Source: Drosophila pseudoobscura
Taxonomy: Eukaryota; Arthropoda; Insecta; Diptera; Drosophilidae
Assembly (NCBI RefSeq): GCF_009870125.1
Contig: NC_046679.1
Location: forward strand, 10,292,001-10,356,000
Length of the DNA stretch: 64,000 bases
Reading direction: 5' to 3'
Below, one piece after another: positions 1 through 13,500 of the stretch. The notes under the pieces are model-generated. The model saw only the letters and a program-made list of their open reading frames with translations. It made no database searches and was not told where the DNA came from. A program made the position numbers and the translations under genes. Positions within the stretch are counted from its first letter, which is position 1. Every line of letters starts with the position of its first letter.

Positions 1-2918
1 TTTCGGGGATTTCGACTTTTGTTTTGTTTCCCCGCCCACCGTCACCCGCACCCGCACCCTCACCCGCAGTCGCAGCCGCAGCCGCAGGCGGGTGCCGCCG
101 GTTCTGGAAGCCCTTTCCTCAAGTGCGTCGAGTACATCCACATCGAGGCCATAAAGCAAGCACTTTTCGTTTGTTGAACTGTGACCGGGTGGGGTCGGAG
201 GGCAGGACACCCGTCTAATTTGTTGTCAAATGCTGGCTGCCAGTGCCAGCTGTTGGCTGCTGCTCGGATTTCAACATTCCGCCTTTCATTTTAATTTGCA
301 GTATTGTTCTGTGGCCAGGACGAGGGCCAGGACCAGGGCCAGGGCCAGAGGCTGTGAGCCTTTCGATGTTTACCATTTTTATTGCGCACTTGCCACATCA
401 AGGATACCGCATTTTCCCTTTTGGCATGCAATTAATATTTAATTAAATCGCCTGATTCGAAAATATCAATGCGTATTTCCGAAATTCCTGGAGAGCCACA
501 CTTATCCCACCGAAATCTGGCTAAGCCGAAACCAGAACTCCCACAAATCAAAAATAATATTTATTCGCCATCGCCAGAAGGAGAGCAAGAGCCACAGCAA
601 GAGTTGACCTCGTGACAACAACAATGACAACAAAGGAACAATTGGGTTCAGCAAAATATTTTTCCAAGGACCAGGACTAGGGCCTTACGCTATATATAGA
701 TGAACGTACATATATGTACAGCCTGAAGTCCTGTTTGCACAGCTTTACTTGAGGACTCGACCAACCGCATCGGGCCGGAGAAATCTGTTGATTTCTTTTT
801 CGACCACAGTGTGCATATTTAATTGAAGGCTAGTTGAGACGTTTTGGCCAGATTCTAATTTGCTCGCCTACGGCATAAGTTGATCCGTTTGGCATTGATA
901 ACAATGGGTTGGAGGTAAGAGGTAAGAGGGGACTCTGGAGGGCCCTTGTGCTAACACGATGATGGGCACCATGAGAGCTGGGGGAACTTTGTCCAGCTCT
1001 TTGCTGGCTCGTTAGGTGCAGACAAGGACCCGTGCAGAATGACCGGGCGGCATGCGGCATGCGGCATGCATGTGAGGGTGCTTGGCTTTAAAATCTGGAC
1101 ATGGACATGACCGGCTTATAGACAGTCTGCCTGCCACTCTGAGTCATGGTTATTTGTTGTTCCCTCTGACAGAACAACAAATGAATCTGCCGCTTTGGAA
1201 AGTGAAAGTTTGTCGCTCATAAACTGGAAGAGTAATCTGAAATGTCTGTGCGTAATGACCGGGACAATATGCGGACTGTTGAGGTCTCCGACTCCAGCAG
1301 CTTATTAAAGCCCTGTTTGAAGGGTGAAAAAAATGCGAATCAGAGAACTCTTCGTCTTCGTCTCTGACAGGGAGCTTTGTGCGAGGAGCTGTTGGCCGTT
1401 AAACTGCTTGTCTAGACCGTGAGTAAATTTATGGCTCTGATTAATATCTTTATTGTGTCAGATTATGATTGACTAGGCGGCAGGCCACACAATTTATTGA
1501 TGAAAGAACCGCTCTTGTCCATTTTTGGAAGTTCCTTTTGCTCCTTTCAAAAGCCCTGTACTCCACGATGATGGACGAGGATGGCGCTCCATTGTATTTT
1601 ATTGGCAGCACATCACCAGGCTCCTTCCCCGGCAACAGGGCGTATGAGAATCTATTCAAAGAAGCTAATTTGTATTCGAGGGGTAAGTATGCATAAAGTC
1701 ACACATTAACAGATCTGTCGTTTGCCTTTCCATGATCAAATTTCCCAATAACTTTTTCGTGAATCTGGATCCACTGCTTTCGAAAAATCATTAATAATAA
1801 TGCCCAAAGAGCAGAAGCCATAATTCCCGTTTATTTAAGATTGAACTTGATTTATTTACTGATTCTAGCCCTGGTAGGAGTATCCAACACGTGCCAATAC
1901 GCCCGGATTACAAGCCCTTTCCTGGCACTGTACTGCACTCACATCCATTTCAATTTTAATACAGAGCTTCCCCGAAAGCCTCCTTGAGTAATGGGTCTCT
2001 CTCGGCCACTTGGCCAAGTGCAGACTGAAATGGCTTAGCTGGCAGATGCAGATGCATGGCGAGGATGCCTTTAGAAGTCGCTGGCAAAATGCCTGCCAAT
2101 TCCCAGGAACAATGGCGGGGCAAGGCGGGGACAGAGTGCCTGGAATTCCTGTTCGAGTAGCGCGAGCACAGGTGAGAAGCTCTTACTTACACGCACCAGG
2201 CGTTTGGTTCAGGGGTATACACTTTTCTTGTAGATTTATGAAAGAGGCGCTCCGCAGGCTGCCAACTCGTTTCCTACAAAATTTAGTAGAGGGTCAAAGG
2301 GGGTTTCTTGAAGTGATTGAATATTTTAAGATGCTGGTGGAAGTCCAAGTCGATCGGGTAGCGGGTATCCCTTAGTCGCTACTCTTAGTGCTCCACAATA
2401 GCGTTCTTCCTTGTCCTTTCGTGTCTCGAGAGGATGAACTCAAGATGCAGATGAGCTGAATGTTTTTGGCACGCATTGTGCAAAGAAGTGGAGGGGTTTT
2501 TGCTGTAACGTTGGCAACATTTTCTTTATTTATTTTTTATTCGTGTTATTTACTCGTAGCTCAGCACTTAACACTTAACACTTAATTTATGACTGCACTA
2601 CTGTAGGATGCGGTAGATGCGGCGACGACGGGCTATGAGGCTCTGTCTGTGGCGGGGGCAAGAAAGTTTGTCACGTCACTTCGATGCCTCATTAACTGGG
2701 CTTATGCCCCACATAAATCGTCTGGCCCACTCGAAGCCGCCATCGCCACCGCAGGCGTCGCCATCTTCTCCATCGCCGTCGTAGATTTTATTTTTATGGC
2801 CAATTGGCAAAATGAAATTTGCATGCAAATCGCCAAAGCCAAAGCCCACGATTCGAGCCCTTTTTCCAGCCGGACAAAGTTTTTCACAAGCGGCTCGACT
2901 CGTCCACAGATCAGAAAG
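1..2918. other. Gene-free flank downstream of the first receptor gene
   Basis: I see no supported gene here. Short runs of GC-rich tandem repeats occur (near 41-90 and 308-350). The open frames are short, lack convincing splice structure and mostly mirror one another on both strands. One stretch, 1568-1682, reads open from an ATG pair to a good-looking donor (GTAAGT at 1683) and is discussed as a weak exon candidate. The rest looks like ordinary intergenic DNA that may carry regulatory elements for the receptor gene. Confidence 0.5.
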
Positions 2919-2924
2919 TTTATT
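2919..2924 (-). terminator. Poly(A) signal of minus-strand pyrokinin receptor gene
   Basis: AATAAA on the minus strand lies about 58 bases after the receptor stop codon, the normal place for a fly poly(A) signal. Confidence 0.7.
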
Positions 2925-2981
2925 GTGCTAACTAAACAATGCCTAACTAAGCATAGCCACGGCCATCTCTGCCTGCGCCCT

Positions 2982-5900
2982 TCACTGGGAGGAGTGCGCG
3001 TCGTCCCGCTTCTGTCTCCGCTTTCGCCAGGGAAACTTGCGCGACTCGCGCGGCGTTCCGGCCTGGAGGGTCTCTGGGTCGGGGAGGCTGTGGCTGTGGC
3101 TGCCACTGTAGGGAGCCGTGGCAGCCGTGGCCGCTGCCACAGCTTCGTCGCGACGGCTTATGACCCGCGATAGCTTGAGGCGTGTGGCCGGCTGGCTGTT
3201 CTCTGGCTGCTCCGAGGGCGAGGGCGTCACGAGCATCGCCCCGCTCTTGGTAGCCATTAAAGCGCGCTTTGCCCGCACCGAGGCGTAGTGCCGACCCACA
3301 TCCACCACCTCGGTCTCTAGCAGGGAGTTGGCGTCGCCCAGCGAGGACAGCTGAGAGACCTGGGCCGCCAGCATGCGGTGGGGCACAGCACTGCCTGTGC
3401 CGGCGCCGTAGAAGTCCTGCTTGCGGATGCGTCTGCCGGGTCCGTTGCTGGTGCCGCCGCCGCCGCCTCCGCCCATGCTGCTGCTGTTAATCGTCGTTGT
3501 CGTGGTGGTGGTTCGAATGCTGTCCTGCAGCGACAGCTGGTGGCTGGCGTCCCGGCATCGGAACTGCACCACTCGGTAGGAGCCGTACGGCTCCAGGGCG
3601 TTGTTGTTGCAGCTGGCCGGCTGCAGCCGCATCGATCCGTTCTGCCTCAGCAGAGCACTGTAGTTGTGCTGGTGGTGCTGGCTCTGCTGGTTGTGATGGT
3701 TCCTGGCCAGGGCGAACTGGCGCGTCAGCGTGATCTGCGGATTGGCGGGAAACCGGTCGCATTTCAGGGCCAATTAAGGGAGCGGCGGACCGCGGCACTT
3801 ACCTTGAAAGCCTCCCGAAACTTGTGGCTCATGATGTTGTACAGCAGCGGATTAATGCAGGTGGACAGAAAATAGAGCACTCCGGATGTGTAATCAAGTA
3901 TGCGGAAGTAATCGTTAAAGGCGTCCCGGTTGATCCCAATGTTAATCAGCGACAGGCCGTACACGGCCATCAGACGCTGTGCGTGGAAGGGAGCCCAGCA
4001 GAGGAAGAAGGCGACGGCTACAGCTACTGCAAATAGGGGCAAGGACAAATAACATATTAAATACTCTTTCATTGCCAAGTAGTCGACTATAAAGTGACTT
4101 TCTCTGAACAGTGTCCTCCCAGCGACTGCTGGGAATGTTGGGGAAACAAAAGGCACAACAAGGACTGTATCCCTGTATCCCAGGTAATCCCATCGTTCGG
4201 GCAATCATTCAAAAAATGTTTATGTACATGGACTACCCAGAGGTTGAGGTTGGTTTTGGGATGAACTTGTCCTGCCAGGACACTTGGTAAAATGACACTA
4301 ATTACCAGAACCATAGACAAGCTCGTGGCTTCAATCACATCCCCAACATGAGGGGCTAATAGGAGCTTATTCGGAGGCCTTCAAGGCCTGCCCCAAACTG
4401 TGACCGAAATTGTACAAGCGAGCTCCAAGGAAAAGTAATTCAATTAATTTGTTTCAACATAATTGAATTAAAAGAAAGCCTTTATCTTGTTGAATTTCTT
4501 CACGTTTATCGATCGATTGTACCTGGACCCCAATTCGACTAAATTGTTTTAAATTGCTTTAAATATAATACATATACAATTAAGGAAAGGTTGGCTTTTC
4601 AAGTCTACAAATCAGGGATTCGAAAGACTTAAAATGATTTGTACATCGTTAGCCGGAACGTAAATTGTTAATATAAATTTCTCTAGATTTAGATACATTT
4701 ACCCAAAAAGTAATTTTTTTACCGATCCTATTTAATCAAAATATCAAACACTTTAAAATAAATAAATACATCAAATTTGTAGGAAATATACCCACTTAAT
4801 ATCAATATGAAAATATTTATTTTAAGTGGATATTTTTTTAAATATTTTTTTCCACGGTGCAATATAATGCAAACATTTAAATCCAACTATTCGGCGTTCG
4901 AGGCCATTTTTTCTATGGCTGTAGTATGTTTTTTTTGCTTAGATATTTTTCTTTGAACTTTGGACATGTTCACGATGGCACTTCAAAAAATACATGTATG
5001 TACATTTCTAATAAAATGAACCACAGAATGGTTTCTGGCGAGGTGCGTACGTCTCATTTAGTAAGTACGAGTATTTACCCCGTGAATTATTTGGCAAATG
5101 CCTAGCCTGGGCCCCAGAGAGATGTATTGCCACGCTTCACGACCCTCACGACTCCCTTGATGTGTCCCCAGCTGATTACTTTGAGATGCCACCTGCCTCC
5201 GAGCTGTGCACAGTCAGCTGATAGCCGTTTAATGGCTTTGAAGACGCACTTGATGCATTCGAAAAATTAACGACACCGCAAAGTTCTCCCATCCCACCAC
5301 CCACCAGCCATGGGGCACATTCAACTCGCACGACTCGCACGAGTACAGGCCATGTGCTAAATGAAAAGAGCTGTGCAAGAGAGTGGGACATGGGGCAGGA
5401 GTGGGGTATGACGAATCTCTTGTTTGATGTCGCCAACGCAAATATGTTGACAGTGAATTTCAATTTAAGACTTTCGGCAAAAAGTTTTGACAGGCGGTGG
5501 GTGGAACGCCCCGGCCTCAATCAAGCCCCCATCTCAACGCCTACCAACTCACCTACCCAACATTCTGATGACTCGTCCCTGAGCGTTGAGTCCACGGTTG
5601 GCGTCGTAGGCCCGTCTCGGAAGCGACTGCAGCAGGCGACTCCGCTTCAGCTTCACGCCGATGAGGACGTACAGCACGCAGATGGCCGTCATGGGTCCGC
5701 AGAAGAAGATGAAGCCGGACACGGCAAACACGTGGGCATAGAAGTCGTTCTCCATCTGGGGAAGGGAGATGTAAAGTCAGTTACGCCCGAAATGGTGTGA
5801 ACTTGAGTGTGCCTCCACCCACCGTGCAGGAGTATCCGTTGTTCTGGTAGACCACGGAGAACTGCATGGCCTGGGGCAGGGCCAGCAGGAAGGCCGCCAG

Positions 5901-7338
5901 CCAAATGGCAAATATAAACTTAATGGCGCGAGACAGCTTCGACATGGTGTGCTGCCTGAAAATGATGGAGTGAATGTAAAGATTAGGATGCCACATTTTA
6001 TGGCCAATATTAAAGTGAATTGAATGTAAATGTTTATGAAGGAATGAACTCAAAACCTCGAGACACTCAAAGGAAAGCAGCTCCAGCCTGCTTGACCACC
6101 GACCTCTGGAACCGACTCCAGGAATTCCTTGACAACTTTTCATGTCCGTCAGCTTGCACAAAGCTCCCAAGTGACTGTACTCGTATTTATTTATATGTGT
6201 ACATTTTCAAAGTGACTCTTAGTTGAAGGCACATTTCCCCGAAATGACACTCAAAAAAGCTTCAAATTTCGTAGAAAAACGCAGATTTAATATTTCTGGT
6301 ACGGACGTGGTCGCTATTTTCATGTTGGCGTTCACAAAAAAACACCGTTGATACACACCAACAAATATTCCGAATCACTGATTGTCGATATTAGTTCATA
6401 TTAATCAACGGAGCTGACATTCAATGTAAGGCCTTTATTGTCCTTTCATAACTTGTCAGTTTGACAATAAATAATTATAATTATTATGCCTATCACTTTC
6501 ATTAAACCTTATCGCATCGTATCCATGGCTTTCATTGGGGCCATATCTCGTATTGATCTCTTTATGTTCTGTTCTATTTATACTTTATACACTTTGTTAA
6601 TGAAATAAAGTTAATGAATGGTGTTTGAATGATTAAGAGAATGTAATTGGCATCTGGCTATCATTGTCGGGGTCGAAGCTTACCGAAACGGATGACAGAT
6701 AGCGATGTATCGCTCCACGGTGAACGCGGTAATGGTGAGGACTGTGGCATTGGCAGCCATCTCTGAGAGCACGCTTTCCATAATGCACATGACGTCGGTG
6801 AACGGGTACATGTCCGGGTACCACAGATTGTACAGCTCCTGCGGAATACCTGGGGGAAATGGCAGAATTTAACGTTACGTATACGCAGAGTGTGCCTCGG
6901 TTGACCTCGCTCACCTGAGACCAGCAGAATCAGGTCGGACACCGCCAGGTTGAACAAGTAGAAGTTGGTGGCTGTGTGCATGAAGTTATTCCGAGCGATC
7001 ACGATGCAGGTGATCAGGTTGCCCAGGACTCCGGCCACGAATATGAGGGCGTAGCAGACGGTGAGCACGGTGAGCAGGGCCAGGGAGTCGTCGGCCGACG
7101 AGTCGGCGGCCACGGCACTGCCATTGGTGCCTTTGTCTGAACTGAGCAGATTCGAAAGATTCTCGGTCGTTATGTTGAGCAGATGGGCGACATGTGTTAG
7201 GAATTTGTCATTCTGCAGCATGGAGGACGGGCTCTGATTGGGGGCAAGACTAGCGCCAGGCGACACATGAGCCATGAATGATTGATTGAGGCCATCATCG
7301 TTGCTGTCATGGGTGATGGCGCTGACGCCTTGCAACAT
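2982..7338 (-). CDS. PK2-R2: Pyrokinin-2 (PRXamide) neuropeptide receptor, class A GPCR
   Basis: Seven-helix receptor for pyrokinin-type (PRLamide) peptides, acting at the plasma membrane. Six coding exons join in frame: 7338-6915, 6849-6684, 5955-5823, 5755-5557, 4026-3803 and 3734-2982 (632 aa). The N-tail carries several N-glycosylation sites (NQS, NIT, NLS). TM1-TM2 contain GNLITC and [11 protein letters not shown]. The DRY position reads ERY, followed by IAICHPF. TM6 has CWAPFHAQR and TM7 has NPLLYN. The C-tail is long and low in complexity (Gln/His, Thr and Gly runs). I chose the ATG at 7338 because the frame upstream holds no other ATG. A good acceptor (TTCACAG, exon from 7525) lies just upstream, so further 5' UTR exons are likely. 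Intron 4 is long (4027-5556). The family call is firm. The R1/R2 assignment rests only on inferred gene order relative to D. melanogaster CG8784/CG8795 and could be swapped. Confidence 0.9.
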
Positions 7339-7525
7339 GCTAGCAGTCCTCAATTAATTGCGGGTGCGGCAATTCCAGCTCCAACTCCAACGGGAGCCCC
7401 GAAATCCGTCGTCTTGTGTCAATGCGTTATTAATGCTGTCTGGCGGCGGTGTTGTTTGCGCGTCCCCTGCTGCGGTGGCACATGGCTGATAAGCAGGCGA
7501 CGACAGGGCCAAATTGTGCACTCGC

Positions 7526-10500
7526 CTGTGAAGCAAACAACATTAAAAGTCATTAGACTCAGGAATGAATTTAAATTGAATCGGCCCGACCCGGCTACGA
7601 AACGGTGCGGCGACAGGTGGCTGTCGGGCAGATGATAGTCTCCACTACACCACCCCCAACCACTCGACTACGACTACGGCCACTTTGCTCTATTAATACT
7701 TCGTAAGCATCTCCAGATAAATCTATACAGATCGCTGGCAATCAATACAATTGTGGGCCCCAAACTTTTTCCATTTGCTCGGACTGCGTCGAGTACTCGG
7801 ACTGAAGCGAAAACTGATTGCATGTGCGCCAAACTTTTCCAAATGGGAAACTTTTCGCACCCACACAAATGTCCCTTGGCCCATAATAGGTCCCGGCACA
7901 TGCGACGATTTAAAGATGTCTGAGAAATGGCTATCGGGAGCCGAGCTAATATTTCACTCATTATGCCAGCGACACGTTTTGAATGGGGTTCTGCCTCTGA
8001 AACAGAAGCAGCCACGTAAGAGCCCCATTCCGAGGTCAGGAGTCAAATAAATGGAACATCATGTTGAAGCTAATACCAGGCTGGCTTATTGGCTTCGGCC
8101 CGCATTTTTGTGCTTGATACTTCCAATTAATTATGTTTTGACGTTGTTCAGCGGATGTACTTGCTTAAGATGGTTTTCTGTAGTACTTAAAGTGCCCTTA
8201 AAAGTATGCTACGCATGTGAATGGGAACAGGACTTTTTAAGAAGAGTAGGGCATGGCCTCTTCCTCTTGTTGACGCTGACTAATTGGAAAAATAATTGAA
8301 TTGCCAGCTCAGGTGTGAAAGTTGATTTAGATATAATTCGGCACTACAGAGGAAAACAGTAGAGCAGCAGGCAATACAAATATCGAATTGCCCCCCATCG
8401 AATTTATAGAACTAGCTGCGCCATCCAATCAGCCAACCAATCCCAAAGAGGACCATATTATTGGGTGCCAATTCCATTTTAGTTTTCGTGTTTCCCCTCC
8501 CAGAGTGAAGGCCGCAAACGAGCACGAGCAGGTGACAACGAGGGGCTTCAACATTTTTTAATTAAACTCTGCGGTATCCGAAAATATTGAGCAATTTAGA
8601 AAACGAGTTCCTCTCGAAACTGGGGAATATATATTTGGGTGCAGGTCCTGAGTAAATTTCAATCAAGCCAGCTCTCGTATTCAGAGATGACGATGCTCAC
8701 CTCCGGGTCAACAGCTGCGTTTGTATTCGTATTTGTTCAGGCTCTTCTTTTGTTAGAATTACATCCACAAGGTGTGTTGAAGTGTTTGGGTGTTTCTTTC
8801 CGATATAATGGAGTCACTGAATGGAAAATTAGTTTTGCACTTTGTTGGGCAATCAGTGAGATCTATTCAAGCGTTTGTCAATCGCTTGGGACTGATTGGG
8901 ATATCTGTGAACTAAAAAATTCACTTTTTACGAAGTTTTTAAATTAAATTTATTCAAAAAACTTTTGTTTATTCAGCTATAGTTATTTATTTATATTGCG
9001 TTACATATCAATCACTTAATTCATTCATCGATTCATTGTTTTGGTATTTAATTGGGTTTTTTCTGTTGTATTGTTTTAATCAATGTTCTTTAATTAATTC
9101 ATGTTTTCGCTTAAATTCGATTTTATTGTAATTTATTCATGTGCTTCATTGATCAATCATATTTCAGCGAAATTTCTGTGGATTATGTTTTTATAACATG
9201 ATAAGTTTATTCATTTATTTTGTTCGATTTTATTTTTATTCTTTGTTTTTGACAAATGTCTATAATTGAAGTCCTTTTAATATGTTCAACACTTTTTTCA
9301 GTTTTCGTTGATTAAATAAATTATTTTTTAAAATTCTATGTACATATGTACACTTGTTTAAAAATATTTAATTGTAATTACATTTTATTTTACTTATTTA
9401 AAAGTATTTTCAAATTTCCCGAATAAGGTTTTCTTAATATATGTACGTTGGGAAACAATTATTTTTCTAGCATGATTTGAATTAATTTTAATTTATGACA
9501 AATACATACATATGTATTAAATTCTGGGAATACTGCTGTGTTTTCCATCAAAAATTTGATCAGTATTTATTTGAACACTGCACACTTATTTCTTTATGCA
9601 ACTTATTATATCTCTTTTTTTTCGATTTCTTGATTTCACATTTCAATCAATCACAATTTGTGACAAGATTTCCGAGAGTTTTGAGTTTATCCTTCGGCTG
9701 AAGGCTCGTCAGGCTCGCGCACGTCCGGAGTTCAGCGTAGTCCGTTGAAGACTGAGTTGCCTTGCGGCAATTGAGGCAGCACTTCGCGTCTGCTGTTAGC
9801 CACAGCGCGAGCTCTGTTAACCAACAGCTCTCGCCTTGTCCTAGCCGCCCTATCCCTCTCTTTCACTCCCGGTACGACTGTCTCTCTCTCTCGGCTGGTG
9901 TGTCTGAGGTACGCAAACATCGGGAATTAATTTCATTCATAAATTCATGTACCTTACTTTGTCCCGCACCAAGATGAACTCGTCCGCCTGCCGTAAGTAA
10001 TGTCATACTTGTCGCATGAGTAATATCCGGGCAGACGGGCAGCTGCTCACGGAGCGGAGCGCGGCCATAAATGGCAGTCGATCCAATTGAATGGAATGAC
10101 ACTGAATGGTCTGAATGGTTAGTTTTTGAGTTGCTAATTGAAATTGCAAATGGCCCGAACCACTCGCACTTACTTTTAATATTTATAGCTAGTGGCGCCG
10201 CCCCTGGAAAGTGTTTAACTGGCGTTTGACTTGACCTTTAGCGAATCGGAAGGGAAGGGAGGGGGTGGTCTTGCAGCAATCAACGCTCCGCGAAATCTAA
10301 GCCATTCTGGCTACCACTGGCCGACAGCTCCCAAGCGCTCGTAAAGTCGGCGAGAAATGTGTTTGTTTTGCAGGACATGACCCATTGCCGGCTGCTCCTT
10401 CTCCTGCCCCGCTTCTCCTTCGCATTCAACTACTATTCATTGGAAGAAAGAAGAAAAAACCGCATATTAATGTCGATTCAGGCCTTGGCCTTCGCCCGCA

Positions 10501-13500
10501 GATTTGTGGATTTGTTTTCATTTTCCCTCGACTGCCTCGGGCCTCGAATCCAATTGAAATACGGGAAACGGCGTCAGAGCTGTAGCCATCTTGTGGCTGA
10601 CTTTAAGAGGTTCAACCGCCGACAAATTTTGAGTGTAATTCGGCATGGTTGTCTGCTCGCGGTAAATATGCACAATATCTGAAGCGTGACCACAATCCGG
10701 TCAGGGTCTGGAGCGAGCTTAAGAGGCTTAAGCCATTAAGGAAATGCCTCACATAGTGGTCGATCTGGGAATGGAAGGAATCTCGAGAAAATCCCGCTTA
10801 CACGAGTGCCCTTAAAAGTAATTTGAAAGCAACCGAATGGTGTTTCGACACAATGGTGTGGTCTCACAAACAGATTCAGATTTTCCACACACTTTGATCT
10901 CCCATAAAAACGATTAAGCGGGCGTTAAATTAATTCTGCACAAAAAATCTCGGCTCATAATCTGAATTTGGTGGTCGAGCTCCTGGGTTATTCATGAGCC
11001 CTTCAACTCGAGGGTGAATAATGAAAGCGTAATCGCCATCAATAATAGGGCTTCAATTTCTGACCTCTGCGCATTGCGTATACGCAACGTTGCCGCCTCC
11101 GTGCCCGTTTTCGTGTGCCTGTTCGTGTCCGTGTTGTCTGTCAGTCGAGATAATTCAATTGGCCAGCAGATTGTGGCAACTGCTGATTAGCATAATGCCC
11201 TCCGACACACATGTGGACCACCGACTGAGAGCAAATGATGGAGTCTAATCGAAAAGGGTCGACCACAGCTTTGATGGCCCAGCAGTTGGTCTAGGGCTGG
11301 CTCTAGGTCCTGTGCAGATTACCCCGATTTACGAGTGCAATGAGACAGCCACAGCCCCTGATTGCGTCTTTGGCCTGATGAACGATGGCTGCAAATGTAA
11401 TTTAGAGCGGCTTCGAATGCGTCAAGTCATTTGAGCTACTGCTAATTAAGTGCAATTAAACTAAATGCGAGTGTCCTTGGCCTTTCAGTGGGCCTAGTCC
11501 GGTTCGGGGCGAGCGTTGAACCGGGTCAGAACGAACGTGTCGCTTTACATAGTTGGCCTTTAGTGCACTCCCACACACAGGAATGAAGTTTATTTGGACT
11601 TCATTACTCATACAATCCGTGGGCTGAAGTTTATGTTTGACGTTCGAAATTGGCTATCTCGAGTGGCTCTGAAGCTGCCCGGGAATGCCATTGCCGATGG
11701 AGGCCATTGCGGGGCTTTTAACCAAATGAAGCCCTGCCGGACTCTGACTCGGACTCGGACTCGGACCCGGACACGCACACCTTTTTTTGGGGAATTCAAT
11801 TATTTGAAAGGCTGCGTACTACATCTGGGACTTCGGTGCCAATCGAAGGCTACAATTAGCCACGAGAACTGAAATTTTGTCAACGCCTTGTTGAGCGCGT
11901 GCGAGAGTTCAATAAATTGAGGTCGGGACGCAGGAAAACCCCAAGCACCGCAACATCAATGCCCTAACAGGGGTTTGAGGATCTGCAGGACTGTAAAAAG
12001 TTCAATGCAGGACGGACCGTACCCGAAAGGCCCCTTTAAATGGCCCCATCAATATCGCTCGCTCTCTCCCTCCTAATGAGCGATTTTTAAGCTCAAATAA
12101 CACGACAAAATAATGCCAGTTTCTGTGCGACAGGGCTACATGGGTTGGTCGAACTGCAAATGACTTTCGGCTTGCCCTTTTCGGCTTGCAATAAAACTAA
12201 ATGAATTGGAAACTTGCAGAGAATTCAACCAAACTGCTGACGAGGATGCCGCCGCCTGATGACAAGGTCCTGGGCTCCGATGGCAGAACTTCAAAATGCC
12301 CAACACAGTGCGACTCGACTCCACAGGCGCCTTGAATCTGATGTCATGCCTCGTGTTCGTAAAGAGCAAAGCAAACGAAATTCCTCAGTTCAACTGAAAG
12401 CAAGTGAAGACGCTACCCCCCGTTCCCAGGACTTCCTCTCGTGTCAATAATCGGGAGCCAAAGTTTCGACTGGGAATGCCTTTGCAGCACGTGCTCTGTG
12501 TTAGCTATCGTACAAGAGCCCTAAGGGAGGGCAGCGAGATGGCAGTCAGATATCTGTGAACACACAAAGTCAGCACCCCCGACCCCATCTCCATTTTGTT
12601 TGCTTAGGTCTTTGTTTTGATTGAGTGCCAAAAAAATTGTTTCTTATTATTTGCATAAAAATTGAGAAATTGAATTGCTGCAATGGATTTGATTGTTTGT
12701 TCGGCTATTTTTCTTTTTCAGATCGAATAAAAATAGATACAAATAAATTTCTATGCTGCACCACTAGCCGGAGGATGGCCGTTGAAGGAAAACACGACTT
12801 TTATGGGCCGCAAAGCTCTGATAGATTTTCCCGCACATGGCCATAAAAGTAAGCCCCCGGGGTCTAATAAAAACTCCCTTTGACTGATCATAAAACGAAA
12901 GAGAGTTAGGCCTAGGCCATCCGATTTTGACGGTTGTAATCTGGCATCGACAAAGGGGATTCTGAAATTAATTCTTTTCCCGTAGGTGTCACTAGCGTCG
13001 GCCATTTCACCTTTACGCTTTGGATTGGTGAATGGGTGGCGTCGAAGGTCGCCATTTGCATTGTCCTTTGGGTCTGTTAACATAATAATCAAACAATTTG
13101 CCGCCTCGGCCAAATTAATATGCCACTAAATAAGATAAAGTGCATGGTACTCCGATACTATTTGCATTTTTATTGCCCTTGCCCTCGGCCTGGTCCGTAG
13201 ACCCCCGTTTAGGGCCCCTCCTCCTACGCAGAGAGAGCGCCGTCGCAGAGAGCCGAAAAGCAACCGGTAGTTCTTGGCGCTGCGTCGGCAACGGCAGAGG
13301 CAGTGGCAGCGACTGTGACTGCGGCCGCGGCATCTCTGTTGCGTCGCTGTTATCGTCTTGGCCCGAACAGTCCGTGCCGGCCAATATTTTGGCCAAATTC
13401 AGTCTCTCGGATGCTGCGGCCAGTTTCTGTCGCTGTCACGATTGCGGAACGAAGCTCAGGGGAAAGAACCGGACGAATTGCGGCGTACTGGTAGCGCGTG

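Noticed and set aside
3378-3875. Plus-strand open frames opposite the receptor C-tail exon
   Set aside because: They are low-complexity antisense of the minus-strand receptor's last exon; the sense strand has the conserved receptor sequence and splice sites.
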